Assembly (NCBI GenBank): GCA_937944245.1
Contig: CALDYY010000003.1
Span: forward strand, 1-42,995
Length of the DNA: 42,995 nt
Reading direction: 5' to 3'
Source of the DNA: an uncultured Saprospiraceae bacterium
GTDB lineage: Bacteria > Bacteroidota > Bacteroidia > Chitinophagales > Saprospiraceae
In this document: positions 23,964 through 31,853 of the stretch, piece by piece
How the letters are laid out: each line of letters begins with the position of its first letter
How positions within the stretch are numbered: the first letter of the stretch is position 1
Notes under the pieces: generated by a model
The model's database searches: none
What the model saw: the letters and a program-made list of their open reading frames with translations, nothing else
What the model was told of the DNA's origin: nothing
Translations under genes and position numbers: made by a program

Positions 23964-26900
23964 TTAGAAAGTTAAATTAAGCGTTGCGCCAAATCGTCTT
24001 GCACTAGGACCTGTCAAATAGTCAAATCCTAATCCGTTACCTACTCCTGTACTCAACACATCCGTATCGAAGTTAACGAACTTAGGCATGTTTAAAGCAC
24101 GGAACCAAATGTTGGAAGCAGTAACGTTCAAAGAGATATTTTTAAACGGCGTTCCTTTAATCAAATTTTGTGGCAATTTATACCCTAAAGAAGCCTCGCG
24201 GATTCTGAAAGTGGAACCATCAAAAGTAATAGCTTCATCTGTGAAGAAGTAGTTATCGAAGAAATAGTTTGCAGCCGTAACCTGTACATCGTTCGGTACA
24301 AATACACCCTCTGATACTTCTTTTACTCCTGGAAGAATCAATGATAAAGCTCTATCCAACTGGTCGGTATCCTTAGTCAATCCACGAGCCAAAACTCCTT
24401 TTACCGTATTACTCACAATTACACCTTTATGGCGATACTCCAACAAGAAAGACAAATTGAAGCCCTTGAAGTTAAAAGAATTAATTAAAGAAGAAGTAAA
24501 GGCTGGATTAGGATCGCCTAACTCTACAATATCTGCTGTTTCTTTGTAGCGACCATTGGATAGCACAATCTTTTGTCCATCTGGTGCTCTTTCAATACCA
24601 GTCCCTTTGATAATACCATATGGTCTTCCTGGTATAGCAAAGTTACCTAAATTAGTAAATCCAGAGAACACCACCTCATCCAAACCATCTACTAATTCTT
24701 CAATAGTAGAGCGATATAAACCGTAGTTTGCTGTGATATCCCATTGTAAACCAGTTCTGGTGTTTCTAACTGGTGTAAATGTAGCACTTAACTCTAGCCC
24801 TCTTGTGCGTAAGCTACCCACATTGATGTTCGTGAAAGAGAAACCAGTTGCTCTATCTATTGGCGTTTCAGTAATTAAGTCCGTTGTGTTTTTGTTGTAG
24901 GCAGATAAATCTAATCTTAAACGATTGTTGAATAACACTGCTTCAATTCCCCCTTCTAACTCTCTTTGTAACTCTGGTCGTAAACTTGGATTACCTAAGT
25001 TTGTACTAATGGTTTGTGTAGAAGAGAAGTTACCATTAGCATCCGCCCAACCTCTTGGGTTTTGAAGCAAGATATTACGCGTGCTGTAAGGTGATGGGAA
25101 ACCTGCTGAAGAGCCATAACCAAAGCGTACTTTTAGATATTTCAAAGCATTAGACTCCAAGCCACTAAACGCAGTTGTTGGAATGAACGATATACTCGCT
25201 CCTGGGTATAAAATACGACGATTATCAGGCTCTACCGTAGAAGTCCAGTCGTTTCTTGCTAGTAGATTGACAAACAAGAAATCGCCATAGTCTAAAGTTG
25301 CACTAGCATAGATACCCGCACGTCGCTCTTGTACCAAGCGATTAAGCACAGGAGTATTACCGCTTGCAGCATTAAATGGCGCTCTAGAAGATGTATTAAC
25401 AAAATTGGAGTGATTAAACAAACCAAATGTTAATTGATTCGTAGATACTAAACCTACACGCTCGAAATCATCCGCACGATAGTTTCCTCCCACTAAAGCA
25501 GTTACATTTAATTTATCACTAATAGCCGTATTGAAGTTCAAATTCACATCGTGATTCCAAATGGTGTTTCTAATGTTCGTTGTTTGATAAAGACCACTAT
25601 TGACCAAAGCACTCACACCAGCACCACCACCTTTATTCAACAGAATTTCTTGCTCTTCGGAATAAGTATCTAAGCCTATACGATAAAGCACACCAAAGTT
25701 TTTGTTGATGTCGTAATTTAAAGTAGTAGAGTTAAAGAAACGATTTACCGTATTGGTGTTAGAATAGTATTTTGCTATCCAATTAGGATTAACAATATCG
25801 TTACCTCCGCGATAATACACCGAACTTCTATCAATAGGATTTTCAAAAGGCAGATTTGCTAAATCCACGTTACGCGGGGTGTAAAGTACGTTAGCAAAAA
25901 CTGAAGGAATTCCGTCATTTGCATTACTACCAAAACCAGCATTTAGCGGGGGCGATGCTACATCTGTGTTGATAAAAGAAAACGAAGAACGCGCTGTCAA
26001 TTTATCTGTAATGGCTGTATTCACACCTAACCCAAAGTTAAGCTTAGTTAGTGTATTGCCTGGTGTAAATCCTTCCTCATCTTGGTAGCCAAAACTTAGG
26101 TTATAACCAGAGTTGCCTGTACTACCATTAATTTGCAAAGAAGTATTATACACTTGACCTGTGCGGAAGAACGCCTTGCCCGGATCGTCGTAAGCTCTGT
26201 TTGGATAACGAACTACGTTGTCACGCAGTGCTTGCGTACTTGGTCCCCAAGGTTTTGTTGGGTCAACAGCGTACTGTGTAAAGGTGTTTCTGATGTTAGC
26301 TACGCTAGACATCCCGATTGGATGAGGCACTTCTGTTACTACTCGGAAATCTGCTCCCCAGTTACTGAAGAACCAAGATTCTGGTGTTAACTGGTGAAAA
26401 CCACCACCATAGTTGTTTTGATACACTGGAAGAGAAGCAATTCTGTTTTGGAAGTAAGATTGTGTCAGGCTAATTTCTGCTTGTTTCTTATTGCTTCCAC
26501 CACTCTTAGTCGTTACTAGGATTACCCCATTTCTACCTTGGTCACCATAAAGTACCGTAGCGGAAAGCCCTTTTAATACATTTATAGACTCAATGTTGTT
26601 TGGGTCAAGGTCAAGCATACGACTAGAAGCAGTAACCCCACCAGCAGCAAAACTTCCCTGTTGGTTGGTAGAAGAGTTGAAAGGCACACCATCCACAACA
26701 AATAGTGGCTGGTTAGAACCTGTAATGGTTGAATAACCACGAATAATAATGTTTGTACCTGTACCAGAAACACCACTGGTAGAAGTGATATTCACACCTG
26801 GTATTTTACCTTGAAGGATGCGGCTTACATCCGCCTCTGGGCGGTTAGAAATAAGCTCCTCTGTTACTGTGGTAACCCCGTAGCCTAACGCTCTTTTTTC

Positions 26901-27233
26901 GCGCTTAATACCTAAACTGGTTACGACAACTTCACCTAATTCAATCCCTTCAGAAAGGCTAATAGCATAAGTATTAGCACTTGTAAGTGGAATTTCTTTG
27001 GTTTCAAAACCAGTGTAACTGACCAATAAGGCTACGCCATCAGCGGGTACACCAACGGAAAAACTACCGTCCACATCGGTAACTGTACCAGATGTCGTGC
27101 CTTTAACAAATACACTCGCACCGATGAGGGCTTCCCCTTTAGCATCGGTAACAGTACCTGTCACTGTCCGTTGTGCGAGTGCTGCTCCAATAGCTAGCAC
27201 CATCACCACAAGAAGGAGTGAGAGTTTTTTCAT
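23964..27233 (-). CDS. SusC/RagA-family TonB-dependent outer-membrane transporter
   Basis: 1089 residues. Signal peptide 1-20 (ending ALAQ), a carboxypeptidase-regulatory-like domain (about 21-105, RTVTGTVTDAKGEALIGASV), a TonB-box region with GEVVVTSLGIKREKRALGYG, then a plug (about 115-245: ISNRPEADVSRILQGKIPGV, RGYSTITGSNQPLFVVDGVP, DPNNIESINVLKGLSATVLY) and a long barrel ending in the aromatic signal LNLTF. It imports a ligand captured by the SusD partner using TonB energy. It is the first gene of the operon; a -7 box lies about 46 bases upstream. Confidence 0.97.
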   Translation of the reverse strand: MKKLSLLLVVMVLAIGAALAQRTVTGTVTDAKGEALIGASVFVKGTTSGTVTDVDGSFSVGVPADGVALLVSYTGFETKEIPLTSANTYAISLSEGIELGEVVVTSLGIKREKRALGYGVTTVTEELISNRPEADVSRILQGKIPGVNITSTSGVSGTGTNIIIRGYSTITGSNQPLFVVDGVPFNSSTNQQGSFAAGGVTASSRMLDLDPNNIESINVLKGLSATVLYGDQGRNGVILVTTKSGGSNKKQAEISLTQSYFQNRIASLPVYQNNYGGGFHQLTPESWFFSNWGADFRVVTEVPHPIGMSSVANIRNTFTQYAVDPTKPWGPSTQALRDNVVRYPNRAYDDPGKAFFRTGQVYNTSLQINGSTGNSGYNLSFGYQDEEGFTPGNTLTKLNFGLGVNTAITDKLTARSSFSFINTDVASPPLNAGFGSNANDGIPSVFANVLYTPRNVDLANLPFENPIDRSSVYYRGGNDIVNPNWIAKYYSNTNTVNRFFNSTTLNYDINKNFGVLYRIGLDTYSEEQEILLNKGGGAGVSALVNSGLYQTTNIRNTIWNHDVNLNFNTAISDKLNVTALVGGNYRADDFERVGLVSTNQLTFGLFNHSNFVNTSSRAPFNAASGNTPVLNRLVQERRAGIYASATLDYGDFLFVNLLARNDWTSTVEPDNRRILYPGASISFIPTTAFSGLESNALKYLKVRFGYGSSAGFPSPYSTRNILLQNPRGWADANGNFSSTQTISTNLGNPSLRPELQRELEGGIEAVLFNNRLRLDLSAYNKNTTDLITETPIDRATGFSFTNINVGSLRTRGLELSATFTPVRNTRTGLQWDITANYGLYRSTIEELVDGLDEVVFSGFTNLGNFAIPGRPYGIIKGTGIERAPDGQKIVLSNGRYKETADIVELGDPNPAFTSSLINSFNFKGFNLSFLLEYRHKGVIVSNTVKGVLARGLTKDTDQLDRALSLILPGVKEVSEGVFVPNDVQVTAANYFFDNYFFTDEAITFDGSTFRIREASLGYKLPQNLIKGTPFKNISLNVTASNIWFRALNMPKFVNFDTDVLSTGVGNGLGFDYLTGPSARRFGATLNLTF

Positions 27234-27552
27234 ACTAATTCAGATTTTGTTAAACAATTAAAAAATGTTTTTACAATACAAATGTAGAACTTTTACTTAA
27301 ACTTTTAATAACACTTACTTAACAAGTGCGTAAAAAATTTACCATCTTTTAGTTTTTAAACGCATTTGCTTTCTTCTGTGCCATTTAGCCATAAATCGTT
27401 CTTCAATAAACATTTCAGCTAAACTTTATTTCGTTTAATTTTTTGCTTTCTAAACGTTTTTTTTTTCGTTTTGCTGCTTAGTTGTGTTCTTTTAGTAAAG
27501 AAAATGTTAATTTAATTGATTTCAGCATACTGGGATGCTTAATGCCAAGGAA

Positions 27553-27584
27553 CTAATTTTAATGTACTGTACAACTAAAATTAG
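27553..27584. promoter_or_regulatory. Nested palindrome, candidate operator
   Basis: Outer arms CTAATTTTA (27553-27561) and TAAAATTAG (27576-27584) are perfect complements. Inside them TGTAC (27563-27567) and GTACA (27569-27573) flank a single central T. The whole is 32 bases and lies about 34 bases upstream of the -7 box for the barrel gene, the place for an activator or repressor dimer. Which protein binds is unknown. Confidence 0.5.
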
Positions 27585-27617
27585 AGTAGTTAGGTCTTAA
27601 AATATGGTTAGTCGTTC

Positions 27618-27625
27618 TAACTTTG
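27618..27625 (+). promoter_or_regulatory. -7 box of the outer-membrane barrel gene
   Basis: TAACTTTG, a full TAnnTTTG match, ends only 12 bases before the ATG at 27638. No TTG is seen at the usual distance, which would fit an activator-dependent promoter using the palindrome upstream. If used, the message would have almost no leader. Confidence 0.5.
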
Positions 27626-27637
27626 CAGGAAAATAAA

Positions 27638-28513
27638 ATGCGTATGAAAAAATTGATGTTGATGTTAGCTTTATTGAGTACCGACGTAGCTTGGGGTCAA
27701 AGTGTAGTAGGGTTTGGATTTAGAGCAGGTTTGAGTTTTTCTACTATTGACGCACCCTCTGAATTGGATGCTAATAGTAATGAATTGGAAACTTACAAGT
27801 ACAGTACAGGTTTTGTAGTGGGTGCGCTCGCTAACTTTCGCTTGACTGATTTTTTCGGTTTGCGTACAGAGTTACTTTATGCCCAGAAAGGCACACAGTA
27901 CAACTATGAAGGTTCTTCTTTCTTTATTTTCGAGCCAACTGACCGCCGTGTGGTGGCAACTGGGCAACGCAAAATGCAACTAGAAGTGGTTAATTCTTAC
28001 TTGCAAATTCCATTGATGGCTTATGCACAATTCAAAAGTGTTGAATTTCAGGGAGGCGCTTATGTAAGTGGCTTATTAATTTCTACGGGTAATGGCAGAT
28101 TGGATTTTAAGGGTAATCGTCTTCAGGGTACGCCTTTTGAAGAAATTACTTTTTTGCTGGAGCACAATTATAGAAAGGACAAACCAGGTGAAGCCTTTGG
28201 GGAAACAAAGTTTACAAATGTTAATGTGGATGGTAGAAGGGTGAATGCTCCTGAACTGTTGGGGGCTTACTATGAATTTCCCGATGGTTCAGATAAGTTG
28301 TATCGCGGTTTAGATTATGGCTTGCTGGCTGGGTTTTCACTTTATCTTAATAAGGGATTATTTGTAAACCTTCGTGGTGAATTTGGCTTTGCGGATATTA
28401 CGAACAACAATAGAAATGTGTCTTTAAATCAAATTGAAGGAACTACGCTAAAAGTTTTGGAGGAAACACATCGAAATATTTCCTTCCAAACTTCGGTTGG
28501 GTTTAAGTTTTAG
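27638..28513 (+). CDS. PorT-like outer-membrane beta-barrel protein
   Basis: 291 residues from the ATG at 27638; the ATG two codons later (27644) is an equal alternative, and an upstream TTG is unlikely because it overlaps the -7 box. Signal peptide to about residue 20 (DVAWGQ). The mature part opens GFGFRAGLSFSTID, then ALANFRLTDFFGLRTELLYA and YLQIPLMAYAQFK, the strand pattern of small PorT/OmpX-like barrels, and ends NISFQTSVGFKF with a C-terminal Phe. The gene is divergent from susC across a shared control region; a link to its substrate is possible but unproven. Confidence 0.85.
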   Translation: MRMKKLMLMLALLSTDVAWGQSVVGFGFRAGLSFSTIDAPSELDANSNELETYKYSTGFVVGALANFRLTDFFGLRTELLYAQKGTQYNYEGSSFFIFEPTDRRVVATGQRKMQLEVVNSYLQIPLMAYAQFKSVEFQGGAYVSGLLISTGNGRLDFKGNRLQGTPFEEITFLLEHNYRKDKPGEAFGETKFTNVNVDGRRVNAPELLGAYYEFPDGSDKLYRGLDYGLLAGFSLYLNKGLFVNLRGEFGFADITNNNRNVSLNQIEGTTLKVLEETHRNISFQTSVGFKF

Positions 28514-28520
28514 TGAAAAA

Positions 28521-28566
28521 GCAATCTGTAAATAGGGAGTTAAAAATTGACTTTTTTACGGATTGC
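28521..28566. terminator. Bidirectional hairpin terminator
   Basis: GCAATCTGTAAA (28521-28532) pairs with TTTACGGATTGC (28555-28566), 12 positions with one T-G wobble. It fills the 59-base gap between convergent genes and has T-runs within the right side. Confidence 0.65.
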
Positions 28567-28572
28567 CAAGCA

Positions 28573-29214
28573 CTACGTTTCTAAAGCATATACTAAGATG
28601 TAATCCGTTATCTTTTCGTAATAAATGTCAAAGTGGGTGTGAAAATTATCTTTTTTTATCACTCCTTCGCATTTACCTAAGTTCAAGTTATAAACAAATG
28701 GCGATACCAGAATATGGTCTCGAAAATCAAGGGCTTTTTTGCCATGGGCTTTGTAAAGTGCTTCTTTTGCACCCCAATAAACATGTAGATGTTCCAATCT
28801 ATTGGTATCCTTTAGGCTTTCCATTTCTTGTGGACACATAAATTTATGAGCAATATACTCAATTTTTTCGACTAACTTTTGAATGTCAATACCCACTAAA
28901 AAAGGAGCGGCAATTACAGCAGCCATATCTTTGGAGTGGCTAATAGAGATATGATAAGGCGATTGTGCTAAGTAAGGTTTACCAAACTCGTCTTTTAAAC
29001 ATGCTCCTCGCATAGCTCTACCTGACATCTTGTGGAGTAGATAGCGCGTGGCAAGCCACTCTGTGCGTCGTCCTTCGCCTTTTATTTGTTCCACTTGTGC
29101 TAGTTCGGCAGGCGTTAATTGAAGTTGATGAAAAAAATACGAACTAGGTTCTTCAATGTGCCAAATACCAAGTTCCCCGCCTTGAGGTATATTTTTTTGT
29201 AAAAATAAGGACAC
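28573..29214 (-). CDS. 4'-phosphopantetheinyl transferase family protein
   Basis: 213 residues from a GTG start at 29214; no ATG is available nearby. The family signature is clear: GKPYLAQSPYHISISHSKDM, then VGIDIQ with Asp110, and YWGAKEALYKAHGKK with Glu151 and Lys154-Lys155 following, the magnesium- and CoA-binding core of Sfp/AcpS-type enzymes. It moves the phosphopantetheine arm from coenzyme A onto acyl- or peptidyl-carrier proteins in the cytoplasm. No carrier protein or synthase gene is nearby. It may serve fatty-acid carrier protein or a remote natural-product cluster. Confidence 0.9.
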   Translation of the reverse strand: MSLFLQKNIPQGGELGIWHIEEPSSYFFHQLQLTPAELAQVEQIKGEGRRTEWLATRYLLHKMSGRAMRGACLKDEFGKPYLAQSPYHISISHSKDMAAVIAAPFLVGIDIQKLVEKIEYIAHKFMCPQEMESLKDTNRLEHLHVYWGAKEALYKAHGKKALDFRDHILVSPFVYNLNLGKCEGVIKKDNFHTHFDIYYEKITDYILVYALET

Positions 29215-29339
29215 TTTATTGTATTTTTTATTTTTTTTCCAAACAACATAATCACTTTTCTAGTTGCATCGTAATATGTACCGTTTACTAAACCATACGG
29301 CTCAAATCTTTAATTTTATCTTAAAAATGAAGAATTAAC

Positions 29340-29370
29340 TTGCTAGCCTTATGTTAAAAACGTACTTTTG
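29340..29370 (+). promoter_or_regulatory. Promoter of the small T9SS cargo gene
   Basis: TTG (29340-29342), 20-base spacer, TACTTTTG (29363-29370). Both elements match the Bacteroidota consensus exactly. It predicts a leader of about 30 bases before the ATG at 29407. Confidence 0.75.
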
Positions 29371-29406
29371 AGGTAATATTCTTATTTGCCCATAAAATAT
29401 GTGAGT

Positions 29407-29760
29407 ATGAAGCAAGCGTTACTTATTATTTCTTTTTTGTTTTTCCTAATTACTGCACATGGGCAATCATCATCAGCTTGGGCTAGTGGCAATGTAATAG
29501 CTCAAGATGGTATGTCAACCAAAACCGATTTGAAAATTTATCCTAACCCAGCCACTGATTACATTGAGTTCAATAATGTGGATGCGAGCGTGGGAGAAGT
29601 GATTGTTTACAATGTGGTAGGAAAGCTGATGATGAAATTGTCCGCATTTGAAGGAAAGAACCGCTATGACATCACAGAATTGCCCAAAGGGATGTATCTA
29701 ATACAGATGCTCGACCCTAAGTCAAGTGTGATTACAACGAAGCGCATCAACAAAAGGTAG
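29407..29760 (+). CDS. Miniature secreted protein consisting mainly of a T9SS sorting domain
   Basis: 117 residues from the ATG at 29407; a TTG seven codons upstream is discounted because MKQALLIISFLFFLITAHGQ is a complete signal peptide. Only about 25 residues separate it from the sorting domain, which starts KIYPNPATDYIEFNNVD and ends VITTKRINKR. There is thus no separate cargo domain. Such proteins should pass the T9SS pore like larger cargo; their role is unknown. It has its own full-match promoter and a hairpin downstream, so it is a deliberate single-gene unit and not a broken end of something larger. Confidence 0.85.
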   Translation: MKQALLIISFLFFLITAHGQSSSAWASGNVIAQDGMSTKTDLKIYPNPATDYIEFNNVDASVGEVIVYNVVGKLMMKLSAFEGKNRYDITELPKGMYLIQMLDPKSSVITTKRINKR

Positions 29761-29764
29761 CAGG

Positions 29765-29803
29765 GAGATGGTCTAAAACTGTTTTATGTTTTCAGACCAT
29801 CTC
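29765..29803 (+). terminator. Hairpin after the small T9SS cargo gene
   Basis: GAGATGGTCT (29765-29774) and AGACCATCTC (29794-29803) form a perfect 10-base stem starting four bases after the stop. A-rich and T-rich bases inside extend it. Only a short T-run follows. Confidence 0.6.
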
Positions 29804-29815
29804 TATCCCTTTGTT

Positions 29816-29971
29816 AGAACTTGTTTAAAAATTCTCTTTAGGTGAAAATCAATAGTGTGTAGCTCTGACAATAGGAAGACAAACGAATTTAGCGGGCTAA
29901 ATGACTAAGCCTTGCTGAAGTCAGTTTCATAAAATATTGGTTTTCAGTAATTAAAAATTTAAACATGCTCT
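29816..29971. repeat. Possible small inverted-repeat element (MITE-like)
   Basis: AGAACTTGTTTAAA at 29816-29829 and, inverted, TTTAAACATGCTCT at 29958-29971 match at 12 of 14 positions and bound a 156-base non-coding segment that ends on the stop codon of trxB. Inside are a 16-base palindrome (ATTTAGC-GG-GCTAAAT, 29887-29902) and another short stem. It may be a non-autonomous element or insertion-sequence remnant; no target duplication was confirmed. Confidence 0.3.
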
Positions 29972-30942
29972 TAGTAGTTGGTACTAGTGCTTACTGCTTC
30001 TATTACTTCGTGCTCTGCCAAATAACGTTCTGCTTCTAAGGCTGCCATACAACCTGTTCCAGCAGCAGTAACTGCTTGTCTAAATACTTTGTCTTGTGCA
30101 TCTCCAGCGACAAAAACGCCCTCAATTCCTGTTTTAGTTGAATCGGGTTTCGTGATGATGTAACCTGATTCGTCCATATCTAACCAATCTTTGAATATGT
30201 CAGTATTGGGCTTATGACCAATAGCTACAAAAAAGCCTTTCACAGGAAGCACTGTTTCTACTCTAGTGATACTATTTAGTACCCTTACTCCTTCTACTTC
30301 ATCTTTTCCCAGCACCTCAAGCGTTTCTGTGTTCCAATGAATTTCGATATTTGGTGTGCGTTTAACGCGGTCTTGCATTATTTTTGAAGCACGCATTTCA
30401 TCTCTACGTACAATCATATGCACTTTTGGCGATAGCTTAGAAAGATACAACGCCTCTTCCGCTGCGGTGTCACCTGCGCCAACAATAGCAACATCTGTTC
30501 CTCTGAAAAAGAAACCATCACAAACAGCGCAAGCAGAAACACCTCTATTGGTTAATCGTCTTTCCGATTCTAAGCCAAGCCATTTTGCGCTAGCTCCTGT
30601 GGCGATAATAACAGTATCAGCATGAATAATGCTGCCGTCATCCGCCCAAGCTCTATGAACCGGACCTGTAAAGTCCACCTTTTCAATTAAGCTGTATCTT
30701 ACCTGCGTTCCAAAACGCTCTGCTTGTTTTCTAAAGTCTTCCATCATTTGGGGACCTAAGACACCATCTGGATAACCAGGATAGTTTTCGACATCAGTAG
30801 TGGTAATGAGTTGTCCCCCAATTTCTTTTCCTGTGTAAAGCACGGGAAAGAGATTTGCTCTTGAAGCATAAATAGCTGCCGTGTAACCTGCTGGTCCTGA
30901 GCCTATGATGAGGCATTTCACACGTTCTACTTTTTTTGACAT
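29971..30942 (-). CDS. trxB: Thioredoxin-disulfide reductase
   Basis: 323 residues. FAD-binding GSGPAGYTAAIYASR (from Gly14), the redox pair Cys138/Cys141 in SACAVCDGFFF, the NADPH site GAGDTAAEEALYL and a C-terminal FAD motif GVFVAGDAQD are all present and properly spaced. It passes electrons from NADPH to thioredoxin in the cytoplasm. The gene is single; the stop codon lies inside the right end of a possible repeat element. The start ATG at 30942 agrees with the family. Confidence 0.96.
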   Translation of the reverse strand: MSKKVERVKCLIIGSGPAGYTAAIYASRANLFPVLYTGKEIGGQLITTTDVENYPGYPDGVLGPQMMEDFRKQAERFGTQVRYSLIEKVDFTGPVHRAWADDGSIIHADTVIIATGASAKWLGLESERRLTNRGVSACAVCDGFFFRGTDVAIVGAGDTAAEEALYLSKLSPKVHMIVRRDEMRASKIMQDRVKRTPNIEIHWNTETLEVLGKDEVEGVRVLNSITRVETVLPVKGFFVAIGHKPNTDIFKDWLDMDESGYIITKPDSTKTGIEGVFVAGDAQDKVFRQAVTAAGTGCMAALEAERYLAEHEVIEAVSTSTNY

Positions 30943-31037
30943 GATTGATAGATTGTTATTATTTTTTTTTAAACACCTTAATAATCCAATAGTTTGCTCA
31001 GTTATTATTGTTTAAACACATGGTTAATAATTTGCTT

Positions 31038-31466
31038 TTAGGCTTGCGGCGGCACTCTTGTCAATTCTATTCTACCCGGCATACATACACTAAAAGTAGT
31101 ATTTCCTTCCCAAACACCACTAATAAAATTGTTTTTTATAATTAAATGCCCTTTTTTTATGCACCATTCTAAACTAGGTTCTATTTCATATTCTACTATT
31201 TTCGTTTCTTGAAATTTAAGGTACTCGCTATTATATATCTCCCCTTCAATTTCCATTTCAGCATACATGCTACCTAAACTTACATAAGAACGTCCTATCA
31301 CTTTCGTACCGCGTTGTACTAAATATAACTCAAACTGGAATTTTGTTACCACTCCATACTCTGTTTTTATAATAGTACCTCGCCAGTAACCATTAAAGTT
31401 GTGTTGACTATAAAGCGAGGTAATCCCCAGAAGGCAAACAAAAAGACAAGTAATGGTTGTTTTCAC
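31038..31466 (-). CDS. Small secreted protein of unknown function
   Basis: 142 residues from a GTG at 31466, chosen because it opens a textbook signal peptide (residues 1-21, VKTTITCLFVCLLGITSLYS, ending Q). The frame is open to an ATG at 31598, which would add 44 odd hydrophobic residues. The mature protein is beta-rich with NFNGYWRGTIIKTEYG at the start, LVQRGTKVIGRSYV in the middle, and a WCIKKGHL...CMPGRIELTR end with two cysteines, as in small lipocalin-like proteins. I do not know a named family. It is divergent from the anti-sigma gene and upstream of trxB on the same strand. Confidence 0.65.
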   Translation of the reverse strand: MKTTITCLFVCLLGITSLYSQHNFNGYWRGTIIKTEYGVVTKFQFELYLVQRGTKVIGRSYVSLGSMYAEMEIEGEIYNSEYLKFQETKIVEYEIEPSLEWCIKKGHLIIKNNFISGVWEGNTTFSVCMPGRIELTRVPPQA

Positions 31467-31610
31467 GAAAAAACTTAATAGTTTTTTTAACGACCCATAA
31501 AAAAGTCTATGTCGCTTATTATGGTAAAATAAAAAATATTGGATAAAATTATAAACCTGTACTAAAAGATTAGTCTTTATATACTGAACAGTGGACATAC
31601 GTTTAACTGT

Positions 31611-31650
31611 TTTATGGTATAAGATGAAAATTTATGGTATAAGATGAAAA
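31611..31650. repeat. Perfect 20-base tandem duplication
   Basis: TTTATGGTATAAGATGAAAA occurs at 31611-31630 and again, unbroken and identical, at 31631-31650. It is in the divergent region upstream of the anti-sigma gene. Confidence 0.95.
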
Positions 31651-31722
31651 AAAGTAGTAATGACAGATAACTCACTAAATCTTTTCTACTACTAACGATA
31701 ACAACTAACCCTCAAGTTTGTC

Positions 31723-31764
31723 TGAAATCATACTTAATCTTGACTAAAACTAAGTATGATTTCA
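31723..31764. promoter_or_regulatory. Perfect 14-base inverted repeat, candidate operator or leader hairpin
   Basis: TGAAATCATACTTA (31723-31736) and TAAGTATGATTTCA (31751-31764) are exact complements with a 14-base loop. It lies 90 bases before the anti-sigma ATG and could bind a dimeric regulator or form a stem in the leader. Confidence 0.65.
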
Positions 31765-31853
31765 TAAACTTTTCTTACGATGGTATGTTACGATGGCGTT
31801 CTGAAAAGGATGGCAAAAAATCATTTAGCTTACACAAGAGCATATGTCGAGAT

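Larger units (their letters stand above)
27234..27637. promoter_or_regulatory. 404-base divergent intergenic region between susC and an outer-membrane barrel gene
   Basis: No gene was found here. It is AT-rich, with T-tracts near 27450-27475. On the minus strand TACATTTG at 27286-27279 fits the -7 box for susC, without a TTG at the expected distance. On the plus strand a -7 box lies at 27618-27625, and a nested palindrome at 27553-27584 sits just upstream of it. The length and content suggest a control region for both genes. Confidence 0.55.
31467..31853. promoter_or_regulatory. 387-base divergent intergenic region with repeats
   Basis: Between the secreted protein gene (GTG start) and the anti-sigma gene. 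It contains a perfect tandem 20-base duplication (31611-31650), a perfect 14-base inverted repeat (31723-31764) and a direct repeat TTACGATGG (31775-31783 and 31788-31796). The last 114 bases are open in the anti-sigma frame from a TTG, but the translation looks unlike the family, so it is taken as leader. No standard -7 box was found. Confidence 0.5.

Noticed and set aside
31740-31853. Longer N-terminus for the anti-sigma factor from a TTG
   Set aside because: The family normally starts at SEKDRIIKSG; the upstream residues run through the inverted repeat and direct repeats and look non-coding.
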